Source of the DNA: Aquamicrobium sp.
Lineage (GTDB): Bacteria > Pseudomonadota > Alphaproteobacteria > Rhizobiales > Rhizobiaceae
Length of the DNA stretch: 5,070 bases
Assembly (NCBI GenBank): GCA_014860725.1
Contig: JACZJD010000212.1
Coordinates: forward strand, 1 to 5,070
Direction: 5' to 3'
Made by a program: the position numbers and the translations under genes
The notes under the pieces: model-generated
Database searches by the model: none
The model's input: only the letters and a program-made list of their open reading frames with translations
What the model was told of the DNA's origin: nothing
Shown here: positions 1-4,707 of the stretch, piece by piece
How the letters are laid out: the number at the start of each line of letters is the position of its first letter
Numbering within the stretch: position 1 is the stretch's first letter

Positions 1-506
1 TGCGTGGTCGACACCGGCGCGCCGATCCACGTCGCGAGGTTGATCCACAGGGCGGAGGAGATCAGCGCCGCCAGCATCAGCCGCACGAAAACGCCCTGGT
101 CGGACACGTCGGCCGGGTTGACGATGCCGCTCGAGATCGTCGTCATCACGTCCGCGCCGGCGATCAGCGCGCCCGCGCTCTCGAACACCGCGGCGATCGC
201 CAGCGCGCCGCCCATGGTCAGCGCCTTGGCGCCGACGGCGGGGCCGACATTGTTGGCGACGTCGTTGGCGCCGATGTTGAGCGCCATGTAGCCGCCGATG
301 GCGGACGCGGCGATGATGACCACCGCCCCCGGCTCGCCCATGACGAAGAACGACGCGACGATGGCCGACAGCGCCAGGAACAGCAGTCCGAGGCCCGGCG
401 CCACGAGCCCCCGCGCCAGGAAGCTCGCCGCCTCCTCGACATGGACGAGCTTGTCCAGGTCCTTGTCGAGCGTGTCCTTGCGCGCTTCGGTGGCGAAGTC
501 TGTCAT
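1..506 (-). CDS. pit: Inorganic phosphate transporter, PiT family (N-terminal part, runs off left edge)
   Basis: This is a low-affinity phosphate/cation symporter of the inner membrane; only the first 168 codons are in the window. Residues 1-35 are a charged cytoplasmic leader (TLDKDLDKLVHVEEA) of the kind seen in the longer alphaproteobacterial PiT proteins. Hydrophobic segments follow at about 36-56, 60-78, 98-120 and 142-160. The PiT signature is clear: NIGANDVANNVGPAVGAKAL at 77-96, then a second helix (FESAGALIAG) and GAPVSTT at 162-168, with the next codon starting as His (CA-). The frame is open to the edge with no stop. The ATG at 504-506 is preceded by GGGGA at modest spacing. The NUDIX gene lies 105 bp upstream on the same strand. 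No DUF47 (PhoU-like) regulator gene is directly upstream, unlike many rhizobial pit loci. Family assignment is secure; whether it prefers phosphate alone is inferred from the family. Confidence 0.93.
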   Translation of the reverse strand, partial: MTDFATEARKDTLDKDLDKLVHVEEAASFLARGLVAPGLGLLFLALSAIVASFFVMGEPGAVVIIAASAIGGYMALNIGANDVANNVGPAVGAKALTMGGALAIAAVFESAGALIAGADVMTTISSGIVNPADVSDQGVFVRLMLAALISSALWINLATWIGAPVSTT

Positions 507-567
507 AGGCTTTTCCCCGAGGGCGCCGAGAGGGCACGCTCCGGCGCGCCCGCGGCTACCCTGTAAG

Positions 568-597
568 TAAGCCGGCGAACGATCTCAAGCCGTCAAG
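568..597 (-). promoter_or_regulatory. Possible promoter for the phosphate transporter gene
   Basis: On the minus strand CTTGAC (592-597) matches the alphaproteobacterial -35 element well. About 17-18 bp downstream lies GGCTTA (568-573), a poor -10 match, followed by CTTACTTACAG. It sits in the 105-bp gap between the NUDIX stop and the transporter start, so the transporter could be transcribed on its own as well as by readthrough. No Pho box was found here. The weak -10 keeps confidence low. Confidence 0.22.
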
Positions 598-611
598 CGC
601 AGAGGATACGG

Positions 612-1106
612 TTAGACGGAAAATTTCCGTGGATTGTCGGCAAAGGAACCGATCAGCTCGCCGAGATCCGTCTCCCGCACGAGGGCTGCCGCCTCCTCGG
701 GGGAGAACCAGCGCCGGGTGCGCTGCTTCCGCTCCGGCCATTTCTCGGCGACGCTTTCCACCCTGAGCGGAAACACGTGCACCTCGCAGCGCCACCGCGA
801 TCCCGACGGCATCACCTTTCCGTAGTAGAAGCGACCGACCTCCTCGCGCGCCACGGTGCCGCTGACGCCGGCCTCCTCGGCCGCCTCGCGCGCCGCCGCC
901 GCGTAGAGCGGCTCGCGCTTTTCCGGCCAGCCCTTGGGCAGCACCCAGCGGCCCGTGTCGCGGCTCGTCACCAGCAGCATCTCGGGGCCGCCGTCGTCGC
1001 CAATGCGCCACGGCAGCGCGGCCACCTGCACGCGCGGCGGCAGGCCGCCGAGAAAACGGCGGACTCGTTCCCTGAGCGCGCTGCGCGCGCAATATCCGAG
1101 CAACAT
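612..1106 (-). CDS. NUDIX hydrolase (DIPP-like)
   Basis: This is a 164-residue Nudix enzyme, expected to hydrolyse a nucleoside diphosphate linked to another moiety (X) with Mg2+ or Mn2+ in the cytoplasm. The Nudix box GX5EX7REUXEEXGU is complete at residues 59-81: Gly59, Glu65, Arg73-Glu74, Glu77-Glu78, Gly80, with Ala and Val in the aliphatic positions. It is preceded by the usual strand and loop VTSRDTGRWVLPKGW (46-60). The arrangement resembles diphosphoinositol polyphosphate / diadenosine polyphosphate hydrolases (REAxEEAGVxGxV, then GxFxYxK), but substrate cannot be read from sequence. WFSPEEAAALV (133-143) near the C-terminus is typical of rhizobial members. The ATG at 1104-1106 is the only good start. 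Its ribosome site is weak (GGGACGAG, about 6 nt away). The gene ends 105 bp before the phosphate transporter, so co-transcription is possible. Confidence 0.9.
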   Translation of the reverse strand: MLLGYCARSALRERVRRFLGGLPPRVQVAALPWRIGDDGGPEMLLVTSRDTGRWVLPKGWPEKREPLYAAAAREAAEEAGVSGTVAREEVGRFYYGKVMPSGSRWRCEVHVFPLRVESVAEKWPERKQRTRRWFSPEEAAALVRETDLGELIGSFADNPRKFSV

Positions 1107-1143
1107 CGGCCACTCGTCCCGAAATCAATGGATCACGGAAGAA

Positions 1144-1180
1144 AGTTTGCCAGTAATTATGTGAAAATAAAGGGCAAACT
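1144..1180. promoter_or_regulatory. Spaced inverted repeat, candidate operator upstream of the NUDIX gene
   Basis: AGTTTGCC (1144-1151) and GGCAAACT (1173-1180) form a perfect 8-bp inverted repeat around an AT-rich 21-bp spacer, about two helical turns. It lies in the only clearly AT-rich patch of the window, 38-74 bp upstream of the NUDIX start. The long spacer and lack of a T-run on either strand argue against an intrinsic terminator and for a site bound by a dimeric regulator. I do not recognise the half-site as a known rhizobial box. Confidence 0.4.
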
Positions 1181-1187
1181 GCGTCAA
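1159..1187 (-). promoter_or_regulatory. Possible promoter for the NUDIX gene
   Basis: On the minus strand TTGACG (1182-1187) is a strong -35 match. A 17-bp spacer places TCACAT (1159-1164) at -10; CATAAT (1156-1161) is a better hexamer but 20 bp away. The right half of the inverted repeat (1173-1180) lies inside the promoter spacer and the left half just downstream of the -10, so a bound protein would probably block RNA polymerase. The implied leader is roughly 45 nt. The uncertain -10 limits confidence. Confidence 0.35.
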
Positions 1188-1252
1188 AATGCGCGCTGTA
1201 CCCCGATTTCGCCCCCCGGCACCGCGCTCAGGCAAGCCTCGCGCAAGCTTCG

Positions 1253-1271
1253 CACCGCCTCAGAGGCGGTG
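1253..1271 (-). terminator. Hairpin across the gpt stop codon, possible terminator
   Basis: CACCGCCT (1253-1260) and AGGCGGTG (1264-1271) form a perfect 8-bp GC-rich stem with a 3-nt loop. The gpt stop codon (1260-1262) lies in the loop and the first base pair of the stem. No T-run follows on the minus strand, so it is not a textbook intrinsic terminator. It could slow polymerase or protect the 3' end of the gpt transcript. Confidence 0.35.
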
Positions 1272-1757
1272 ATCCTCCGAGATCGGCTTCTGATAGGTGA
1301 ATCCCATGTCCCACGGGAAGTAGATCCAGGTGTCCTGCGACACCTCGGTGATGAAGGTGTCGATCATGGTGCGCCCCTTGGGCTTGGCGTAGACGGCCGC
1401 GAAATGCGCCTTCGGCATCATCGCGCGCACGATGGCGGCGGTCTTGCCGGTGTCCGTCAGGTCGTCGACGATGAGGACGCCCTCGCCCTCGTTCTCGAGC
1501 AGGCCGGGCGTGATCTCCTTGAGGACCTTGAGTTCGCCCTGCTCGGTGTAGTCGTGATAGGAGGCGATGCAGACCGTCTCGATCATGCGCACGCCGAGCT
1601 CGCGTGCGATCACCGCCGCCGGCACCAGCCCGCCGCGCGTGATGCAGACGATCGCCTTCCACTCGACGTTGATGCCGGCGAGCCGCCACGCCAGCGCACG
1701 GGCGTCGCGGTGGAACTGGTCCCAGGAAACGGGGAAAGCCTTTTCGGGAAGGGACAT
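1260..1757 (-). CDS. gpt: Xanthine/guanine phosphoribosyltransferase
   Basis: This purine salvage enzyme transfers the ribose-5-phosphate of PRPP to xanthine or guanine (more weakly hypoxanthine), giving XMP or GMP. The 165-residue protein aligns along its whole length with E. coli Gpt (152 aa). RGGLVP at 41-46 is the pyrophosphate loop. [14 protein letters not shown] at 94-107 is the PRPP-binding motif, with Asp98-Asp99. Lys125 in AKPKGR and Trp144-Ile145 in QDTWI match the base-contacting Lys115 and Trp134-Ile135 of E. coli, and WDMG is at 149-152. The start is the ATG at 1755-1757, with GGAG 7 nt upstream. The frame is open further upstream to 1991, but that extension is basic, unlike the family and lacks a ribosome site. 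The gene diverges from the DnaB-like ATPase. The C-terminal tail (SEDHRL) is slightly longer than in E. coli. Identification is secure. Confidence 0.96.
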   Translation of the reverse strand: MSLPEKAFPVSWDQFHRDARALAWRLAGINVEWKAIVCITRGGLVPAAVIARELGVRMIETVCIASYHDYTEQGELKVLKEITPGLLENEGEGVLIVDDLTDTGKTAAIVRAMMPKAHFAAVYAKPKGRTMIDTFITEVSQDTWIYFPWDMGFTYQKPISEDHRL

Positions 1758-1790
1758 GACGGCACTCCGGCTGACGTGGAATGCAGCCGC

Positions 1791-1819
1791 AATTACCCGG
1801 AACCGCCGGCCTTTGGCAA
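1791..1819 (-). promoter_or_regulatory. Possible gpt promoter
   Basis: On the minus strand TTGCCA (1814-1819, five of six bases of TTGACA) is followed after 17 bp by GTAATT (1791-1796), or after 18 bp by TAATTG. The predicted transcript start near 1784 gives a leader of about 27 nt containing the GGAG ribosome site. The -35 is good and the -10 is weak. Confidence 0.3.
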
Positions 1820-1888
1820 GTGCGGCGGCGGCCGTCTTCCCCGTTCTCCCGCCGGTCGGGGCCTTTCGCAGCGGCGCGACTCGGATAT

Positions 1889-1902
1889 GCTTGGTAGCAA
1901 GC
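1889..1902. other. Small hairpin in the divergent gpt/ATPase region
   Basis: GCTTG (1889-1893) and CAAGC (1898-1902) form a perfect 5-bp stem with a 4-nt loop, next to GGATAT. In the 277-bp divergent gap 1758-2034 it could be part of a regulator site or leader structure. I found no convincing plus-strand promoter for the ATPase gene in this gap. Confidence 0.2.
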
Positions 1903-1952
1903 GACGCCTTCCGCCTCCCCCCTCCGCTCGGGAAAGCACGCCACGTGCAGGG

Positions 1953-1974
1953 CCGACCGACTTTCCGACCGACT
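1953..1974. repeat. Tandem 10-bp direct repeat upstream of the ATPase gene
   Basis: CCGACCGACT occurs at 1953-1962 and again at 1965-1974, separated by TT, giving a 12-bp period. Each unit also contains the 4-bp step CCGA twice. It lies 61 bp before the ATPase start, where activator or repressor direct-repeat sites often sit. Low complexity in GC-rich DNA is the alternative. Confidence 0.4.
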
Positions 1975-2020
1975 GTTCGAGCATCGCGCATAAGGAGGGA
2001 TTGCAGGACCTGCTCGCACG

Positions 2021-2026
2021 AGGAGG
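2021..2026 (+). promoter_or_regulatory. Perfect Shine-Dalgarno site fixing the ATPase start
   Basis: AGGAGG at 2021-2026 is a full match to the anti-Shine-Dalgarno and lies 8 nt before the ATG at 2035. It decides this start over in-frame codons further upstream (open to 1567). A second AAGGAGGG at 1992-1999 has no suitably spaced start in this frame. Confidence 0.8.
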
Positions 2027-2034
2027 TTGTTCCG

Positions 2035-2760
2035 ATGAGGCTTTCCGCCCCCGTCCATCGCCTGAAGCATCAGGCAAGGCTCCTCTCGCGCAGGGAGGGC
2101 ATTCCGCTCCACGCCGCGCTCGACCGCATCGCCGCGGCCGAAGGCTTCGCGAGCTGGAGCCTGCTCGCAGCCCGGCTGAATCGCGAAGCCGGGGAAGGCG
2201 GCACCGCCGCCACGGCGTTCGCCCGGCTCGTTCCCGGCGGCCTCCTCCTGCTTGCGGCGCGGCCGGGACAGGGCAAGACGCTGATGGGGCTTCGCCTCGC
2301 CGTCGAAGCCATGAAGGCCGGACGGACGAGCGCCTTCTTCTCGCTGGAATATACGGAGCGCGACATCCTCGACCGCTTCCGCGCGATCGGGGTTTCGCCG
2401 GCGGCCTTCGCCGACCGCTTCACCTTCGACAGCGCCGACGGGATATGCGCCGGCTACATGGTCGAGCGGCTGGCCGATGCCCAGGCCGGCACGCTCGCCG
2501 TCATCGACTATCTGCAGCTTCTCGACCAGCGGCGCGACACGCCGCCGCTGGCGCAGCAGGTCGCGACCCTCAGCGCCTTCGCGCGGCGGCGCGGGCTCAT
2601 CCTCGTCTTCCTCTCGCAGATCGACCGCAGATACGACCCGTCGTCGCGCGCCTGCCCCGATCTCGGCGACATCAGGCTGCCGAACCCGGTCGATCTGTCG
2701 CTGTTCGGCAAGACCTGCTTCCTCAACGGCGGCGAGATGCGGTTTCAGGCATCGGCCTGA
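2035..2760 (+). CDS. Stand-alone DnaB-type RecA-fold ATPase (annotated 'DNA helicase' in rhizobia), function unknown
   Basis: This 241-residue protein resembles only the C-terminal ATPase of replicative helicase DnaB. Walker A is ARPGQGKT at 75-82 (Lys81). FFSLEYT at 101-107 holds the putative catalytic Glu105 (DnaB FSLEMS). Walker B/H3 is [10 protein letters not shown] at 154-163 (Asp158). H4 is [11 protein letters not shown] at 190-200, followed by [17 protein letters not shown] (208-224), which corresponds to DnaB's DLR...D segment. The DnaB primase-binding N-domain and linker are missing. Instead there is a helical region of about 45 residues ([32 protein letters not shown], 10-41), resembling the small domain found in 'glyoxalase superfamily' proteins; that likeness is from memory. 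The gene stands alone on the plus strand between minus-strand genes. ATP binding is well supported. Helicase activity is not: such folds also occur as DNA-stimulated ATPases or KaiC/RadA-like switches. Confidence 0.88.
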   Translation: MRLSAPVHRLKHQARLLSRREGIPLHAALDRIAAAEGFASWSLLAARLNREAGEGGTAATAFARLVPGGLLLLAARPGQGKTLMGLRLAVEAMKAGRTSAFFSLEYTERDILDRFRAIGVSPAAFADRFTFDSADGICAGYMVERLADAQAGTLAVIDYLQLLDQRRDTPPLAQQVATLSAFARRRGLILVFLSQIDRRYDPSSRACPDLGDIRLPNPVDLSLFGKTCFLNGGEMRFQASA

Positions 2761-2775
2761 AAGCCGTCACCGAAG

Positions 2776-2797
2776 CGCGGGCGGCTCGCCGCCTGCG
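2776..2797. terminator. GC-rich hairpin between convergent genes, candidate bidirectional terminator
   Basis: Positions 2776-2784 pair with 2789-2797 in a 9-bp stem with one G-U pair and a CTCG tetraloop. It fills most of the 37-bp gap between the ATPase stop (2760) and the stress-protein stop (2798), ending directly beside the latter. Placement fits a shared terminator. Neither side has a real T-run, so it would be weak or need help from Rho. Confidence 0.45.
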
Positions 2798-3637
2798 TCA
2801 GCGCGACATCAGCGTCGCCACGGGCATCGATTGCAGCAGCGTGCGCGTCGCGCCGCCGAAGAAGAACTCCTTCAGCCGCGACTGGCTGTAGGCGCCCATG
2901 ACCAGCAGTTCGGCCTTGGTGTCGGAGATGCGGTTCTCGATGGCCTCGCCCGCACCGATGCCGGCCGAGAAGCCCGACGCGAAAGTCACCTTCGCGCCGT
3001 GGCGGGCAAGGGCGGCGGCGATGTCGGCGCCGGCGACGGCCGCGTCCTGCTCGGCATTGTCGGAGGCGTCGAGCGAAAGCACCTCGGTTTCCTGCGCCGC
3101 GCGGATGAAGGGCAGCGCGTCGAAGGTGGCGCGCGCCGCCTGCTGCGAGCCGTTCCACGCCACCAGCACCTTGCGGAAGGCGCAGTTGACCGACACCGCA
3201 TAGGGCACCAGCAGCACCGGCCGGCCGCTCTCGAACAGCAGCGTCTCGACATCGCCCAGCACGCCGTAGTCGGCGTCCGGGTCCGCCTGCTGCACCACGA
3301 TCAGGTCGCTCGCCCGGGCGACGGAGAGCGCGCTGACCGCGCTGTCGCCCGAGATGCTGCGGGTCGTGTGCCAGCCGTGGGAAATGCCCTCGCGCGCCGC
3401 GCGCGTCTCGAACAACGTGCGTATCTCGGCGACGCGCTGCTGGTTGGCTTCCTCGTTGGCCGTGATGAACTCGGTGTCCGGAAACCCCATCGGCGTCACA
3501 TAGGGCATCGGTGTCGCCTCGGCGTGGAAGCCGATCAGATGGGCGGAGAAGCGGGCCGCCAGCGGCACCGCGCAATCCAGCACCCGGCCGCTGTCGGCCT
3601 TGCCCTGAAGAACGGCGAGGATGGTCTTGTAGGTCAT
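2798..3637 (-). CDS. Universal stress protein, tandem UspA domains
   Basis: This 279-residue cytoplasmic protein has two Usp domains: about 1-148 (MTYKTILAVLQGKADSGRVL, strand DLIVVQQ, end RPVLLVPY) and about 156-279 (RKVLVAWNGSQQAARA to the end). The second domain carries the nucleotide-binding end motif MGAYSQSRLKEFFFGGATRTLL (247-268), close to G-x2-G-x9-G(S/T), with Ser251 replacing the second glycine. The first domain lacks that motif, as is common in tandem Usps. Such proteins bind ATP and support survival under starvation, oxygen or redox stress; the partner is unknown. The start is the ATG at 3635-3637, with GGAGG 5 nt upstream. The frame is open to 3691, but the extra 18 residues do not fit the family. 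An FNR/FixK-type box lies about 80 bp upstream, suggesting induction at low oxygen. Confidence 0.93.
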   Translation of the reverse strand: MTYKTILAVLQGKADSGRVLDCAVPLAARFSAHLIGFHAEATPMPYVTPMGFPDTEFITANEEANQQRVAEIRTLFETRAAREGISHGWHTTRSISGDSAVSALSVARASDLIVVQQADPDADYGVLGDVETLLFESGRPVLLVPYAVSVNCAFRKVLVAWNGSQQAARATFDALPFIRAAQETEVLSLDASDNAEQDAAVAGADIAAALARHGAKVTFASGFSAGIGAGEAIENRISDTKAELLVMGAYSQSRLKEFFFGGATRTLLQSMPVATLMSR

Positions 3638-3673
3638 TTCGGCCTCCGAGGTGCTGCGGCAGGGATACCGCGC

Positions 3674-3679
3674 ATTATC
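3674..3679 (-). promoter_or_regulatory. Possible -10 element for the universal stress gene
   Basis: GATAAT on the minus strand (3674-3679) is a five-of-six match to TATAAT. It would place the transcript start near 3667 and give a 30-nt leader. No -35 hexamer sits 16-18 bp upstream (GTGCGC is there), as expected for an activator-dependent promoter. The distance to the FNR-type box puts the box centre near -50, not the classic -41.5, so the pairing of the two is uncertain. Confidence 0.3.
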
Positions 3680-3709
3680 GCACTCTGGCACGCGGAGCGC
3701 ACCCCGGCT

Positions 3710-3723
3710 TTGACTTTCGTCAA
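3710..3723. promoter_or_regulatory. FNR/FixK-type box (anaerobox) upstream of the universal stress gene
   Basis: The 14-bp palindrome TTGAC-TTTC-GTCAA fits the CRP/FNR-family consensus TTGAY-N4-RTCAA exactly, with all ten half-site bases symmetric. It is centred about 80 bp upstream of the stress-protein ATG, in the 120-bp gap after the CinA-like gene. FNR, FixK and Anr regulators activate Usp genes at low oxygen in other proteobacteria (for example the Anr-dependent uspK of Pseudomonas). The site is seen in the sequence; its regulator is inferred. Confidence 0.6.
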
Positions 3724-3757
3724 CATGCCCGCCCTGCGGAACGGGCGCGGCCGATCC

Positions 3758-4501
3758 CTATGCGGCCTTGGGGCCGAGCGAATCCACCAGCGCCTGAACC
3801 TCGGCCCGCGCCGCCTCCAGCGCCGCCTGCGTGCGCGCCCGCACCACGAGCTCGGTCCAGAAGGAGCCGTCGAGATATTTGGGATAGGAGCCGATGATGG
3901 TGTCGGGATGCGCCTTCTGGATGTCGGCCAACGGCCCGCCGATGACGCCCTCGCCGTAGGGGCAGTGGATGGTGGCCGAGACGAGCTTCTGGCCGGTCCT
4001 CAGCGTCGGCACCACATTGTCGAGCATCGCCTGGAAGATCGCGGGCACGCCGGCCATGACGTGGACGTTGCCGATGCGGAAGCCGGGCGCGATGGAGACC
4101 GGATTGGCGATGGCCTCCGCGCCGCGCGGCATCCGCGCCATGCGCTTGCGCGCCTCGTTGAACTCGATCCCCCTGCCGGCATAGTGGCCTTCGAGAAGCG
4201 CGTAGGTGGCCGGGTCGTACTCGCAGGGCACGCCGAAAGCCCTGGCGACCGAATCGGCCGTGATGTCGTCGTGGGTCGGCCCGATGCCGCCGGTGGTGAA
4301 GACGTAGCCGTAGCGGCTGCGCAGCGCGTTCACCGCCGCGACGATTTCGTCCTCCTCGTCCGGGACGATGCGCACCTCCCTGAGGTCGATGCCGATGGCG
4401 GTCATCACGTCTGCGAGATGGCCGATGTTCCTGTCCTTGGTGCGCCCGGAGAGAATCTCGTCGCCGATCACGATCATCGCGGCGGTCATGATGTCGGCCA
4501 T
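3758..4501 (-). CDS. CinA-like / MoaB-Mog fold protein (competence/damage-inducible protein A type), amidase domain absent
   Basis: This 247-residue protein is a stand-alone MoaB/Mog (molybdopterin-binding fold) domain of the COG1058 type. GDEILSGRTKDRN (13-25) and TTGGIGPTHDDIT (69-81) are the signature loops, and VHVMAGVPAIFQAML (147-161) is the conserved CinA segment. Full-length CinA is over 400 residues and carries a C-terminal nicotinamide-nucleotide amidase domain, which is missing here. In CinA this N-terminal fold has ADP-ribose pyrophosphatase activity, so a role in pyridine-nucleotide or ADP-ribose clean-up is possible; molybdopterin binding is only a name inherited from the fold. 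The start is the ATG at 4499-4501, with AAAGGA 6 nt upstream. An upstream in-frame ATG (4558) adds 19 residues lying over a hairpin and is unlikely. An overlapping ATG four bases earlier is out of frame. The gene diverges from the alpha/beta hydrolase. Confidence 0.9.
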   Translation of the reverse strand: MADIMTAAMIVIGDEILSGRTKDRNIGHLADVMTAIGIDLREVRIVPDEEDEIVAAVNALRSRYGYVFTTGGIGPTHDDITADSVARAFGVPCEYDPATYALLEGHYAGRGIEFNEARKRMARMPRGAEAIANPVSIAPGFRIGNVHVMAGVPAIFQAMLDNVVPTLRTGQKLVSATIHCPYGEGVIGGPLADIQKAHPDTIIGSYPKYLDGSFWTELVVRARTQAALEAARAEVQALVDSLGPKAA

Positions 4502-4537
4502 GGCATGTCCTTTCACGAGGGGTCCGCAGGCAATAGC

Positions 4538-4556
4538 GCCGCCCGCGCCGGGCGGC
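4538..4556. other. Strong perfect hairpin upstream of the CinA-like gene
   Basis: GCCGCCCG (4538-4545) and CGGGCGGC (4549-4556) pair perfectly in an 8-bp all-GC stem with a 3-nt loop. It lies 37 bp upstream of the CinA-like start, in the 206-bp divergent gap. It could be a leader structure of that gene or an operator. It is not a terminator of any gene seen here, because both flanking genes read away from it. Confidence 0.35.
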
Positions 4557-4627
4557 AATGGCGAAGGCGCACGGAGAAGCGCCGGACACGCCGCCGGAGC
4601 AAAATCTTCCCCCGACCGCCGCCCCGC

Positions 4628-4669
4628 GCCGGCGAAAACCGGCTCCCGCGCCGCGGGATCATGCTCTAA
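4628..4669. repeat. Degenerate rhizobial GATCATGC-type intergenic repeat
   Basis: On the minus strand the block reads TTAGAGCATGATCCCG, a central part, then CCGGTTTTCGCC. This matches the dispersed intergenic sequence of Rhizobiales that I recall as AGAGCATGATCCCG-AAAAGTGG-AACCGGTTTTCGG. Here the centre has become GC-rich and forms the palindrome CCCGCG-C-CGCGGG (4645-4657); GCCGG/CCGGC (4628-4632, 4639-4643) forms a second small stem. It ends 38 bp before the hydrolase ATG. The match is from memory. Confidence 0.45.
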
Positions 4670-4707
4670 GGTGGCCGCCGCCGAAATCCCGGGGGGTCCC
4701 GCCAGCC

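Noticed and set aside
500..506. CTGTCAT, a perfect Pho-box half-site, at the phosphate transporter start
   Set aside because: No second half-site lies 11 bp to either side, and the bases are simply the complement of ATGACAG at the start of the gene.
1128..1227. Possible small plus-strand gene starting at the ATG 1128 in the AT-rich patch (MDHGRKFASNYVKIKGK)
   Set aside because: No ribosome site, no stop before it runs far into the antisense of gpt, and the patch is better explained as a promoter/operator.
1758..1991. N-terminal extension of Gpt by 78 residues
   Set aside because: The extension has no family counterpart, and the ATG at 1755-1757 has a GGAG at proper spacing and gives the normal Gpt length.
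777..2891. 704-codon plus-strand open frame
   Set aside because: It is antisense to the NUDIX and gpt genes and overlaps the ATPase gene in a different frame. The product is Arg/Ala/Pro-rich low-complexity sequence, a by-product of GC-rich third positions.
3727..3747. Short stem (GCCCG/CGGGC or CGCCC/GGGCG) after the CinA-like stop
   Set aside because: Only 5 bp with an 8-10-nt loop and no T-run; too weak to call a terminator in GC-rich DNA.
2477..4669. 730-codon plus-strand open frame
   Set aside because: It overlaps the 3' part of the ATPase gene and is antisense to the Usp and CinA-like genes. No recognisable domain; composition is typical of a shadow frame.
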